Source: Naematelia aurantialba | Taxonomy: Eukaryota; Basidiomycota; Tremellomycetes; Tremellales; Naemateliaceae | Length of the DNA stretch: 64,000 nucleotides | Assembly: GCA_021527695.1 (NCBI GenBank) | Contig: JAKFAO010000004.1 | Span: 620,001 to 684,000 of the forward strand | Direction: 5' to 3' | In this document: positions 12,432-23,900 of the stretch, in pieces | Layout of the letters: every line of letters starts with the position of its first letter | How positions within the stretch are numbered: position 1 is the first letter of the stretch | Made by a program: the position numbers and the translations under genes | The notes under the pieces: model-generated | Told to the model about the DNA's origin: nothing | The model's database searches: none | What the model saw: the letters and a program-made list of their open reading frames with translations, nothing else

Positions 12432-12440
12432 TATATAAAA
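12432..12440 (+). promoter_or_regulatory. TATA box of the secreted DPBB gene
   Basis: TATATAAAA lies 76-84 bases before the start codon at 12516, a typical fungal spacing for a TATA-driven gene. Together with the signal peptide this suggests a strongly or conditionally expressed secreted protein. Confidence 0.7.
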
Positions 12441-12515
12441 GAGCACAGCTCACCATCGCCTTCCTCGCAGCACACTAGTCGACCGACACTCACTACCACC
12501 AACCTACCACTCGAC

Positions 12516-13534
12516 ATGTTCTCCGCCGTCATCTTCGCTGCGCTGACCGCCGGCTCGGTCATCGCCGCCCCCATTGCTCAGCGCTCGCAGCCAGCTGGCT
12601 GGGCATCTGGCTACCTCGAGGACTACCAGACGTGTAAGTCGCCACCGTGCCCCACGACTCGAGCAGGGCCATACTGACTTGCCCAGACCACACGCGATAC
12701 CTCGCCCTGGGCTGCCAGAACCACCACGACACGGACTTCTTCGACGCATGCTGCCACCCGCTCCTCGCCGACGAGACGGTCTCTGCCAACCGCCCCTCGT
12801 ACTGTGTGCCCAACGCCACCGAGATCTCCTCTGCCCAGGCGTACGAGGCCACCGCCTCGGCAAGCGACGACGCCGCCAGCGCGTTCAACAACGCCACCGC
12901 CTCGGTCGAGTCGGTGTACGAGTCGGTCGCTGCCACTGCCACCTCGAGCATCGGCGATGCCTGGACAACCGACCTGATCACCTCGACCATTGGTGCCCAG
13001 GAACTCGCGTCCCCGACCACCACCTCCACCTGGGTGGCCCCAACCACTACCTCGACCAAGGTTGCCCACACCACGCACACCACGTCCACCTATGTCGCTC
13101 CCACCACCACGTCGACAACCGAGGCAGCCGCCACCACCGCGTCCAGCTCCAACTCTGGCGAGGTCTACACGGGTGGCTACGCGACCTACTTTTACCAGGG
13201 TGGCAACGCCGGCGCTTGCGGCGTCGTGCACTCGGACTCAGACAAGGTCATCGCCATTGACACCAACGGCTGGTGGCAGGACACTTCGGAGGCCTCTCCA
13301 TACTGCGGCAAGTACATCACCATCACCAACACCAACAACGGTAAGACCGTCACCGCCATGGTTGTGAGTTTTGGATTTGGTTTCCCTTGTGACGAGTGCT
13401 GACCACGGTACTAGGCTGACGCGTGCCCTTCGTGCGACACCAACAACTCGCTTGATCTCTCGGTCGGCGCCTTCACTGCCATTGCCACCGAGGAGGAGGG
13501 CGAGGTCCCCATCACTTGGGTGTGGTCGAGCTAA
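12516..13534 (+). CDS. Secreted double-psi beta-barrel (barwin/expansin-like) protein
   Basis: Three exons (12516-12633, 12687-13363, 13415-13534) give 304 residues. An N-terminal signal peptide (MFSAVIFAALTAGSVIAAP) is followed by a cysteine-rich segment (LGCQNHH...DACCHPL...YCVP), then a Ser/Thr/Ala-rich linker of about 100 residues with TTTSTW/TTTSTK repeats, likely O-glycosylated. The C-terminal domain of about 100 residues has the DPBB hallmarks YATYFYQGGNAGACG, SPYCGKYITI and DACPSCDTNNSLDLS, ending VPITWVWSS. The Asp of DACPSC corresponds to the conserved acidic residue of the fold, as in cerato-platanin/loosenin/RlpA-like proteins. Probably cell-wall associated or secreted; catalytic activity is not implied. 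A TATA box lies 80 bases upstream. Confidence 0.93.
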
Positions 13535-14532
13535 GCGTCTAGCGATGGCGACTCGTGTCCCCGCTCCACGTCATGTGTCACTTGGCCTCACGTTCATTCT
13601 CGCTTCCGGTGTTTACAGGCGCCCGAATCACGCAAAAAACCACAAAAATCACGTACCCATCGCAGCGCGGTGTGCTTCCCTCCTTTTCTTATTATAAATA
13701 GGACAAAGGGACGTTTGTCGGCATGCTTGTCTTTCTGTCGTCGTTTGCGTTTCTGTCTGTTGCGGCGGATACTGGCGTATCTGTCTGCCTGGCCTCCTGG
13801 TGAAGGACAGATGGAGCCATAGGGCGATGGATGGTCGAGTGTGTAGACGATTCGACGGGTGTCGGCCTGGTGTCGATGCTCATGGAGCTAGTCTCTATGT
13901 AACGATTATGACCTGCAGCCTTGGGCATTTAAAATGCGCCGCGTCGCGTGGTAGCTTCATCCATGGTACAGAGTGCTGACTGGCGGAGTATGGTTATGAG
14001 ACTGGGAGAACGGGCTGACGCCAGGAAGCTCGGGCATGCCTGATGACAGGGTAAGCACGATAAGACATGCGCGACAGTAGCTGGAGAGTGAGTATGTCCC
14101 ACGAGCACGCTGAAGGCGCAGACGCTCAGAGTCGTGAGCGTCTCTTGACTGTGCGTTTCTTGACTTGTCGGATCTCGCCACGGGAAGGAACGAGATGTCG
14201 GTGGCGTAGGCGGCGCTCGCCGCTAATCAGAAGTAGACTGGCAAAACACAAAATGCACGAGCCATAAACCCTCTCATCTCGGTCTCACGGCATCCATGGT
14301 CACATACGATTAGGGTGGACGAGACCAGGCGTGGATCAGTGCTGCGATCCGCTGAGGTTAGTGAGCCTGGGAGCCGCTTGGGGCTCGGTGTTACCTACGC
14401 TCGGGGCAGACTGGATCAGTACGACGGTTGGGCGGACTGGATCGACACCGCAGTCGGGCGCAGACTGGAATTGACACTCCGGCCGGAGCAGACTGGGAGA
14501 CACTGCGGTCCGGAGGGCGTTGGCCAAGGTCC
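13535..14532. other. Intergenic region upstream of RNase H1
   Basis: About 1 kb with no supported gene: the 3' region of the DPBB gene (including an AT-rich ATTATAAATAGG near 13690) and the left part of the RNase H1 upstream region. From 14533 a long frame stays in register with RNase H1 (separate entry). Confidence 0.5.
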
Positions 14533-15236
14533 ATGCGCAGGATTGGGAGCAGGATTGAGAGAGGCATCACACCCGCCATCAGCAGAATTGCAAGTGGCAC
14601 TGCGAGTGGAATTGGACGGTCGCCAGCACTTGGTGTCGCTGCGTACCGGTACGCTCACGCTCGGCCATCGTCGAGATCGACCGCTGCATCCCCTGCATCC
14701 CCTGCTCCACTAGCGCCTCTTGATCCGCTTGTTCCGCTAGCGCCTCTTGCTCTGCTTGTTCCGTTTGAAGGCCGCGCTCGTAGTCTCGCTCTCGCCTCCA
14801 TCGCTCCTCGTCAGCCAGGCAACCCCGCTCTTGCTGTCCACCATCGTCTGCCAAGTCTCGAGCTCTGTACAGATCGTCTCGAGCTCTGTAGTTCCCAGCT
14901 CTTGCTCTCGCTCGAATTCGAGTCCGCTTCCCCGGCCCGAGAACCGCCGGGGGAGAAGGGCAAGGAAGAAAAGGGCAAGGGAAGGAAGGGAAGGAAGGGA
15001 AGGAAGGGAAGGAAGGGAAGGAAGGGAAAAAAATCCGACAAGAGGACGAAGGCCAAGAGCACAAAGAACAAAGACGGAGAGCAGAGCCAGCAACAGCAGC
15101 AGACCAAGCTCCCAAAACACAACAAGCACACCAAACTCATCAAGCACACCAAGCACACACAGCACACCAAGCATCACAAGCAGCAAGAGAAGATCAAGCC
15201 CCGAAAGCAGTCCAAGCACGGAAAACAGATCAACAT
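14533..15236 (+). other. Possible in-frame N-terminal extension of RNase H1
   Basis: From an ATG at 14533 a frame stays open for 234 codons and reaches the AT of the split RNase H1 start codon in register, so a transcript spanning this region would encode an extended protein. The first 50 residues are rich in Arg, Ser, Ala and Ile with almost no acid (MRRIGSRIERGITPAISRI and onward), like a mitochondrial presequence. After this come Pro/Ala/Leu-rich and then very Lys-rich repeats (GRK units, KHTK units). Against it: other frames, on both strands, are also open here because the sequence is low-complexity. It may equally be 5' leader. Confidence 0.35.
14945..15030. repeat. GGGAAGGAA purine-rich tandem repeat
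   Basis: About seven copies of a GGAAGGGAA-type unit on the + strand, strictly purine. It encodes the GRK repeats of the possible RNase H1 extension. A homopurine tract of this length could also form unusual DNA structure. Confidence 0.85.
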
Positions 15237-17309
15237 GTAAGTTGCCCCACCCACGACCCCGCTCACAGCAGGCCCAAACAGGGATACTACGCCGTCGCGG
15301 CTGGCCGCAAGACGGGCATCTTCACTTCCTGGGCCGAGTGCGAAGAGCAGATCAAGGGTTTTGGCGGGTAAGTCTTCCGTCTCCGAGGTCTGCTGCGCGA
15401 CACAAGGACGCTGACCGCGCAGAGCGAAGTACAAAAAGTTCGGCACCGAGAATCAGGCGTTGGCATTCGTGCGAAATCACAACAGAGGCAGCGGACACAC
15501 CGTCAGTGCCAGCCCATACTCCGCCCCATCAGCCTCTACCAAATTTTCAACTCCTGCGCCCATGACCAGACAATCGAAACGCCCAGCAGCTCGGACGCAA
15601 GCTACTCAAATGAATGTTCTCGCTCCAGTGAGACAAGCTCGCGCGTCATCCCCGTCGACGTTGGCAGGCCTCAACGACAGCCTACCAGCGCCGTTCGACG
15701 GCCTGGTGCGTCGGGGCTATAACATCACCCGTGGAGACCCGCATCGCCTCGTGGTGTATACCGATGGGAGTGGGCTCGGAAATGGCAAGGTCGGCGCGAC
15801 GGCGGGGTTGGGTGTCTGGTATGGAGGTTCTGGCGAGGCAGCGGCGAGGTTCGTCGGGGGGTTCTCATCCGTTTATGATTTATCTCTTCCCTTCCCTCTT
15901 TCTTCGTAGATCATCTGTGTCTCCGCTCACTGCATTTTCGACAACCCGCTTGTCTTCGTGCCCGAGTTACGCTCGACCGGGTACGGCCGACTGACTGATG
16001 GCGCGCAGGAACCTGGCGGAAAGGGTCCCCGGGACGTTACAGACCAATAATCGTGGTGAACTCCTCGTACGTTGCCAGCATTTGCCCTTGGTCCCGCTCC
16101 AGGCAAAACACCAACTACCAGACCTCAAGCATCAAGCAGTGTACCTGCCGGGCGGCCTTCAGCTCGTTATGCTGACGACGTTTGTCTAGTCTGTGATTCG
16201 TGCACTCGAAGAGTGCCCGTATCCCGATCTGCCGCTGGAAATCCGCACCGACTCGCAGTATACTATATCATGTAAGCCAGCCCTGCCTTGCCTTCTATCC
16301 ATGGTAGATCCAAGGTAGATCCTCCCAGCTCGCAGCGGCCTCTTTTTTGCATCTCCGCCTTGGTCCTGTCCTCGATTCCTACGTCTCTAGGTTCCCCTCG
16401 CTCCCTTCTATAAGCATCATGCGTTCCTCTACTGCCGGATAACCTGGTCCACTAACGCTGCCAAGGCATGACGACGTGGATCTCGAAATGGCTGGAGTCG
16501 GGCTTCCTCACGGCTGCGTCACGAGCGGTTGGTGGCAGCGCAAAAGGCCGCGAACGAGTCAAGAATGCGGATCTCATAAAACACCTGCTTGTGCTGCTTC
16601 GTCGGCGCGGGACACACAATGGCGTGAGGTTTCGTTATGTCCCTGGACATTCTGGAGAGCTGGGAAATGAAGCTGCCGACGTAAGTGTACGCTCCCTTGA
16701 CTGTTTCGCACTCGTAAGCTGCGAGCTGTCGGACTGGAGCGGGAGACCAAAGTAGCTGGGACGTGGAGCTGGAGCATATGACGGGACCGCGAGATGTCCA
16801 ACGCAAACCACACGGCGAGATATCAGAGTCCAGGCAGTGTGCGATGTTCCGCCTTCGCTCTGAGGGGGAGTCTCATGCCTCTATGACGGCAGCATACGAG
16901 ACGGCAGAACAGAGCTCATGTCAATGGCAGAGACTTGCAAGACTAGGAGCAAGCGCACCTGCATTGCCAGACCGCAAGACCTGGCTTGATCCAGACCAGG
17001 ACGACGTCTTCGAAGCTGAGGTTGAAGCCAACCCAGCCCCGCTGGACGTAGAGACCGAGGTATGTCTCATCCGGCTGTCGTGATGTCGCAGTGGTCGGGC
17101 CGTTGTCGTGATTGTCGTTGTCGTTGGCGTTTCGTTGCGTAGGCAATGGACGTTACGCGAAACGCAGATGACCGAAATACAGAAGCGCGCTCCGGTTGAC
17201 TGCGGCGCAATATGGATGTGCGAGGTACTGATGCGAGCAGTTCGACGACAGCTGGTTGATGACTCCGGATGAACTCGACACGTTCGAGGAGAACCTGGCC
17301 GAGCCCTAG
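15235..17309 (+). CDS. RNH1: Ribonuclease H1
   Basis: Removes RNA from RNA:DNA hybrids. Eight exons: 15235-15236, 15272-15367, 15423-15848, 16009-16066, 16190-16271, 16466-16680, 16931-17059, 17241-17309; 358 residues. The start codon is split: AT in exon 1, G in exon 2, giving MPKQGYYAVAAG. Residues 1-50 are the hybrid-binding domain (GRKTGIF..SWAECEEQIKGF..AKYKKF). A Pro/Ser linker follows, then the catalytic domain with the four acidic residues: VVYTDGSG, TNNRGELL, IRTDSQYT and GNEAAD. The C-terminal part LARLGASAPALPDRK is reached only by using the acceptor at 16930 (250-bp intron), and the tail FDDSWLMTPDELD by the acceptor at 17240. The last intron could contain one more small exon, so the C-terminus is slightly uncertain. 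The 35-bp first intron is the shortest in the window. Confidence 0.92.
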
Positions 17310-17664
17310 AGGTGGAGATGTTGATGCGCGAGATCTACGCGCATCTACGCGATGGTGTCTGATATCGGACACATAGCAGCGCCGGTAGAGATAACATGAA
17401 CGTGATGCATCTACACTTGCGATATTGTGAATGTTTTGTACTCGACAAACGATTTACGAGACTTTCGTCTCATGAGGTCCGCGTCTAGCCTCTATCGCGC
17501 TGCACCCTTCCCACTGGTGACAGAGACACAGACATAGTCCTGAAGAAGTTATGATCCGGCCCCATTCGGCACCAATGACCAAAACCCTCCTTCGCCTTCT
17601 CCCCAGAATGTCACCCACGCCCTCACTTCACCTCCGAGCCCTCTCTTGACCTCCAACTGCGCCG
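17310..17664. other. Convergent 3' region RNH1/CHORD gene
   Basis: 355 bases between two stop codons. Nothing but downstream sequence of both genes is visible. Confidence 0.6.
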
Positions 17665-19339
17665 TCATCCCCGCCGCGCAAGCTCTTCAGGAGCCAAGAC
17701 AATCTCTTTCCCGCCGACAGTCCCCGTTCGCCCACTGACTCCAAACGTCAGTGCATAGCCCGGAGGGAGCTCCGACCCAGCTGGAGGCAGCTCGAGCAAC
17801 GGCCAGCTCGCTGCGTTGGGCTTTTGCAGCACCATCTCGACTTTTGTGCCGAGGATGCGGAAGGTCGAGGCGACTGGGTCGATGGGGCCGTATAGCGTGA
17901 TGGAGCGGGTGATTCGCTTATTTGCAGGGAGGAAGAGGTCGAGATGCAGCTAATGTTTGGTGAGCTGTGAGTCTTTACCAAATATGATACCGGGTATGAT
18001 GGTCAGCCAAGGGTGAACGTACTTGTTGGGTTTCGAAGACGATCTTGGATCGCTCCTTGTCCGCACTAAATTCGTCAGCTAGTCATTCTACACACCAACA
18101 GAGAGCAGCTCACCCTTTGGCAAATGCTGAGACATGGACCTGGAGTGGGGTCTGATAATGATCCAAACGACATGACACGAATTCCTCCTTGCTCTACCGC
18201 TGCATCAGCTGCAACCTCTCAATCGAATTGAGAACTCGGAGCCCCCCCCCCCTGCCAACACACACCCGGCGGCTGGTAAGAAAGAAGTGACAAGATGACC
18301 GACCTCGTCCTTCTTGGGCCCGACAAAGAGATGCTTCCCGGTCGTACATCCCTCGATCTTTAGGAATTCGTCAAACTCGAGCACACGGCGTTTGCAGCAC
18401 AAGTATCCTTTCGATCCTTCGTGGAATATCGCCTGGAGGCATCAGCCATCAGCTATGAGTGATTGTTACAGATAACAGCCGCAAGCAGTTCAAGGACCAG
18501 TACAGAGGTAATGACAAGGCACCACATACCGGTTGGGGATGGAAGCGACACTCCGCCTTGTCGCCAGATCCTCGCGACACTTCCTCCCCTTCCCACTCTG
18601 CCCCACAAGCAAGCCGCTTACACCGTGCTCCCACGGGCACAGGGGATGAAACGTCGTCCTCCTCAATAACGACTGGCGCGGGAGCGGGTGGTGCGGCAGC
18701 AGTTGTCGGCGCGGGAGCAGACGTATTCGGAGATGAAGACGATTCGGCTGCCGGTGCTGCAGGTGCACCGTATGTCTCCACACCGTTTGACGATGTCACA
18801 ACGTGCGTGGTGGCTGGGGGTGTAGAAGAGGAGCCAGTGGTCACCGGTTTCGGCGGAGGGGCAGAAGTGTGTTTGCCTGTTGTGCACGGCTGTACAAACG
18901 ATGAGTTATGCTCATTACATGATGTATGATGGTGAAGGCGAAACTGAGGCAGGTATAAGACAGTCCACAACGTACGGGAAGAGCCATAAAAGCGTCAAAC
19001 TCTAGCACAGGCTTTGGAAGGTCAGCGAACGTCTGATAGATTCAGGAGTGGCTCTAGCCTTGGAAGACGGACCTTGTTTACATCTTGACAACAAGCTATG
19101 TCAGTCTTGTCAGCTCCGGGCCGTGTGGATGATGGTCCTGAACGCTTAATGATGCTTACACCATGACTTGAGCCCTTCATGGAACACCTTTGAGCTCATC
19201 AGTCATGCGTCGAGCAGCTCGGCAGAGCTAAGAGGGCGAGAGGACGCACCGGACCGCCGTGATGGTAGCTGCAGCTGCCTTCGGTGTTCTCAGACTCGTC
19301 GTACTCCTTCTGACATCCCTGATGAGTGCAGCGCGGCAT
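17665..19339 (-). CDS. CHORD and CS domain protein (Rar1/Chp1 type)
   Basis: Hsp90 co-chaperone type protein with two zinc-binding CHORD modules and a C-terminal CS domain. Nine exons on the minus strand: 19339-19250, 19187-19160, 19095-19073, 19011-18976, 18889-18530, 18432-18304, 18193-18114, 18065-18023, 17949-17665; 357 residues. CHORD1 spans about 4-66 (CTHQGCQKEY...CSYHHGGP...SWSCCQDV...PCTTGKH). A Pro/Ser/Thr-rich linker runs to about 147. CHORD2 is about 149-212 (CKRLACGAEW...ECRFHPQP...GYLCCKRR...GCTTGKH). The CS domain is about 227-320 (DHYQTPLQVHVSAFAKG...LHLDLFLP...). All cysteine/histidine ligands look present. Exon 7 could also begin six bases later (18187) and stay in frame. 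A run of 12 C lies in intron 6 near 18241. Confidence 0.94.
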
Positions 19340-19606
19340 CTCGCGCAATCAAATCTCTGTTACAGATGACAGGTTGCAAGTGACAAATGTGGTCCAAGAA
19401 AGTCGGTGGAGAGCTGTTCCAAGTAGTCGGCAAGTCACGTGCCAGAACTTTCTACGCAGACCGTCAACAGCGTCCACGGCGGCAATGGCGACGAGCAAGT
19501 CGAACAGTGCGCTTGCGGGAGACGCAACGACGCTGTCGAGGAATCGGCGGCACAGACATGCATGCAGTGATATGCTACAGTTGACCGTTAAGACGTGGAA
19601 CAGGCG

Positions 19607-20314
19607 CTATCGCCGCAACCACCAGACGACCACAAAGATCCACAGCACGAGCAGCAGAAAGCCCATAAACCAGCACCAGTTGCCCCCCTGTCGCTTGGCC
19701 ATCTTGTTCATCCTTCGAAATGTTCCACCAAGAAAGGTAGACGTCGATGAAAAGGCATCGTTCTAGCAATCCACGCTGTTAGTGACGTGCCACCTGTGCC
19801 ACCTATGCAGAGGAGCACCTCACCATGCCTGATAGGCTCATATTGCTATCTCGCACTTCACTGCCTATCCCAACCGTGATCTGCTCGTCTCAGCTCTTAC
19901 TTCCTATCCGATGTCTAGTTCGGACCGAGCTGCCGTACGTGCTCGATGGCAAGAATGGCGTCAGTTGAGAACCCAACTCACATCCTTGAGGATTTTGACC
20001 TTGCCCAACAAGCCCTCGAGCCGCTCATCGTTCTGCCCTTCGACCTCGTGCGCCGTCCGCGTGTACCCGCTCGCCATTCCGCCGCCATAAGGGCTTTCCG
20101 AGTACTGCGAGGCCGTTGATCCCGGCCGAGGTGGAGGAAATGGGCTCGTTCGGCCAGACGAGGGTCCTGATGGTGGGTAGAGGATGGGGGCGGGTGTGTT
20201 GTTGTGGTGTTGCGGGTTTCGCTGAGTCGCGGTGGTGAGGCTACACGTCGAGTATCAGCCTCGTGGACTTCCAATCAACGGGTGGCGGGGAAGTGAGAAG
20301 ACTCACCGGCTCAT
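19607..20314 (-). CDS. BET1: Bet1-type Qc-SNARE
   Basis: ER-to-Golgi transport SNARE. Four exons (20314-20307, 20240-19982, 19880-19824, 19762-19607) give 159 residues; exon 1 carries only MSR less one base. A Pro/Ser-rich N-terminus leads into the SNARE helix: ERLEGLLGKVKILKD, ITVGIGSEVRDSN, MNDAFSSTSTFLGGTFRRM. Then comes a C-terminal membrane anchor (WCWFMGFLLLVLWIFVVVWW) ending LRR. The EVRDSN and STSTFLGGT blocks match fungal and animal Bet1. Tail-anchored, cytosolic N-terminus. Head-to-head with HDA1, 672 bases apart. Confidence 0.93.
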
Positions 20315-20986
20315 GCTGATGTTGTGGAAGGAAGATATGAGCGGTGAGGTGCGTCTGGAACTCTGAGGTCATATATGTTTCGAACACTGCAGAAAAAACA
20401 AGTGCAGGAAAGACGACCTGTACTGAGGGCTTATAGTCGACGCACCCAAACTGCCTAGTCGACCGATGTCGTCGTTGAACGCGGCGTCGTCGCGTCTGAG
20501 GACAGTCACCGACATCTGCCACGTGGATTGGGGTGAGGTGGTGGAGGCTCCGTTTCGCCACGGTACAGAGCCTCTTCTGAACGGAGCCAGAAGCATGCAG
20601 CTCCAGTTGAATGCGTACGACGGGCATGCATGTTATCACGATACCGGCCGCTCTCGCCTGATTTCTTGGAGGCCAATTGAATGTCCAGCAAGTCCACAAA
20701 GGGACAGCCACTGCCTAGGTATCAACATATTTGCTTCCGTCGTGGTCAGTAGTTTAGTCTGTCTGTATTCGCGAGCAGAATCTACTGCACCGTGAGCTCT
20801 TCGCCCAAAGCGATCTTCCTAATCCCTTAATCCTGCCGGAGCTCGACAGGCTGGTGAAGCAAGTTTCGACTGCCGACCGACCAAGAGCCGGCCAAGTGAT
20901 CTCCTTTCTCCTCCTGCTGCTCTCCTTTCTCCCCCATTCAAGAACGACATCGTCTCTTGCTCGAATTATAGACTTGACCGCCCAAC
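20315..20986. promoter_or_regulatory. Divergent upstream region BET1/HDA1
   Basis: 672 bases between the two start codons. No further gene seen. A pyrimidine-rich stretch (about 20902-20940) precedes the HDA1 start, typical of fungal promoters. Confidence 0.5.
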
Positions 20987-23900
20987 ATGTCAACTGGCAA
21001 CGCCATGGATGTCGACGCAGATCCAGAGACCACAAATAATGAGCACGGCGCTCCTGAGGCTGCCCTTCCTGCTACGCCGCTTCCACCAACAGAAGATGTG
21101 ATCATGGAGTCCACAGAGACAATACTCAATCCTCACCCAGATATGGTCAGCACAGATCCTCCAGAAGGCATAGCAGAGAAAGAGAACAATTATCCTCTTG
21201 AAAGTCAGCCAGCAACGCCGGAAGCGCCTATTACCCTCGAACCTCCCATCAGAACTGATGCAACAGAAGGAGCTGGCAAACCCGTACAGCCGGTGTCGAC
21301 GGTGGAAGTAGCGAGTGGCAACGTCAGCATTTCAGACGGTACAGGGACATCCGCACTGCCGCAGGTGCAACCAAGTCAAATCTTGGAGACCAGCGGTCCT
21401 GCAGAACCGGACCAAACTGCTCCGCAAGTTGACGCTGAAAGCATGTCTATCGATCCTGAGCCGTCTCACTCGGTTGCCTCAGCCCAAGCCCAAGCTCCGG
21501 ATCCGTCGACCTCCCTTGTAGTTCAAGACTCGGTCGAAAGCGGCGCAATTGAGGCCTCTTCTCGCGTCACAATCGATCTCACGGGCGATTCCTCAGCCCC
21601 CGCGGCGCCTCCAGCTAGCTCTGCCAGTCTGAGCAATGGCTACACAAACGCGACGGCCAACGGCAACACCCACGCCGCATCACTTCAAGTTGCACGGGAC
21701 AACTCCTCCACTCCTTTGGTACGCCCCGCCTCGCCACAGCGCATGTACCGGACTGGATACATCTACGACATGCTCATGATGATGCACTGCCAAGACGGGT
21801 ACACTCCCACTGCCGACACTGTCCTTTCGGCTGGTGCGTACCACCCCGAGGATCCGATGCGCATCAAACGCATCTTCACGAGACTGGCAGAAGCAGGCAT
21901 AATCAAGCGGATGAAGAAGCTCAGCTTTGATGAAGTCAAGCCTGAGCAGGTCTTGCTGGTGCACACGGAAGATCACATGGTCAAGGTCGAGGGGACAGCT
22001 TGTGAGTGGACTCCCTGGATACCGCTGATGACAGCCTTGTCCGACGAGATGATTCATGACTCGAAACAATACTACGACCAGCTGTCATTATATGTGAACA
22101 GGGAGACCGCAACTTGTGCACGCTTGTCGTGTGGTGGAGTCATCCAAGCTTGCACCTCGGTCTGCAAGGGCGAAGTACGCAATGCATTTGCTATTGTTAG
22201 GCCCCCGGGACACCATGCCGAGCCCGACGAGCCCATGGGCTTTTGCTTCTACAACAATGTCGCCGTGGCTGCAAAGGAGATGATCAGGCAAAAGTTGGCC
22301 AAAAAGGTGTTGATTCTGGATTGGTGAGTGATATGGTGTGTCACTGGTCTGGCTAACCTTGTCAGGGACGTACATCATGGCAACGGCACGCAACGAGCAT
22401 TTTGGGACGATCCAGATGTCCTGTACATCTCCATTCACCGGCACGATGGAGGTCGATTCTACCCTACCAGTGACTTTGGAGCCCTCGACATGGTTGGCGG
22501 CGGCCTTGGCGAGGGATTGTAAGTGGCCGCATGCCACTATAAGCTGACTAGGAACAGATCGGTAAACATCCCTTGGCCGTCGGCCGGGTTCGGTGATGGT
22601 GACTACATCTATGCGTTTCAGAAGATCGTCATGCCCATCGCATATGAGTTTGACCCAGATCTCGTTATCAGTGGGTCTTGGGCCTTTCCCGTTGCTGACT
22701 TTATAGTCTCAGCTGGGTTTGACGCGGCTGAGGGGGACATGCTGGGCGAATGTCATGTCTCGCCAGCTGGATACGGACATATGACACATATGTTGTGCGC
22801 TCTTGCAAGAGGCAAAGTCGTCGTGGCCCTTGAGGTGCGTATGCGACCTGTCGGCGGTCTCGCTAACCAATGACAGGGTGGGTATCATCTGGACGCGATC
22901 TCTCGATCGGCCCTGGCAGTTGCTCAGGTTTTGCTGGGCGAGACCCCAGCGGAGCTTGCCACTCTCGAGGCGTCAGAAGTGGCCACAGAGGTCATACATG
23001 AGGTTGCCAAGGTCCAAGGAAAGTACTGGAAGTCGATCGATGTCAAAGCATGCGAGCCACCGGAAGGTAAGCCTGTGCTGGAGCCAAGCTGACACGATCA
23101 GTCACCGATATAGATGGAGAATCACCAGTCTACAGCATACCCGGTTCGTCTTACGGCCCAATTGGAGGTCCTTGCTGATTTCCATAGATCTTCTCAAGAT
23201 ACACCGCGCACATCACATGTTCACAAAACACGACCTCTTCCAAATCCCTTTGGCGAATCCAGATCTGGAAGCCGCGTTTGCGGGCCAAGTCATCTGCAAG
23301 TGAGCACTCGTTTCTATTGGTGTTCGTTGGGTTACTGATGGCCCGCAGCGAGGGGGTTTACGAGGCTGGCGAGCGGGGTGTATTGGTCGTATTCGTGCAC
23401 GATTTGTCAGCTGTCACTGTTGATATGAACTCCAGTCACCAGCTGAAATTACGTAGCGGGAACCTTCGGGTAGAGACGGACGGCGTGTCGTCGACCAACG
23501 TCAGCCTGGCGAATTCGTACTTGGTATGTTGTGATTGCAATCAACGCTGACGTATGAAGCTGGACACCAGCGACACGATCATCCGCTGGGTGAAAGACTC
23601 TGGTTTCAACATTATCGACGTCAATGTGCTGCAATCACTTCCGACCCGGTACGCCAACACGGGCCCGCGAATGATCGTGAATCGCGGTCCGGAGAAGGAG
23701 GGCCAGCTTCTGCGGTATCTATGGGACAACTACATTGAGTGCGTATTGTGATTTCAGCATTTCAACCTTGGAGCATTGCTGAATACAACACAGGTTATCG
23801 GAAGCTGAGAATGTGATCCTCATTGGTCACGGATCAGGTTGCGGTGCTATCATGGAGCTCATCAATCATCGAGGTGGGCTGTTGTCGCTGGCTGCTGGCC

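Larger units (their letters stand above)
8732..12515. other. 3.8-kb gene-poor, repeat-rich interval
   Basis: No open frame here carries a recognisable domain or a plausible splice series. The interval holds at least four different short tandem repeats (about 9340-9500, 9880-9912, 10487-10530, 10690-10745). It also has a CT-rich run (about 11810-12015) and, at its right end, the promoter of the secreted protein gene. It is the longest stretch without a gene in the window. Confidence 0.6.

Noticed and set aside
12623..13231. Long minus-strand Gly/Arg/Val-rich frame opposite the secreted DPBB gene
   Set aside because: A shadow frame of GC-rich, Thr/Ser-coding DNA. The + strand has signal peptide, linker and DPBB domain in a spliced frame.
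14579..15219. Minus-strand Leu/Ser/Phe-rich frames opposite the RNase H1 upstream region
   Set aside because: They translate the purine repeat as FPSFPS and LPSLPS. Low complexity, no domain.
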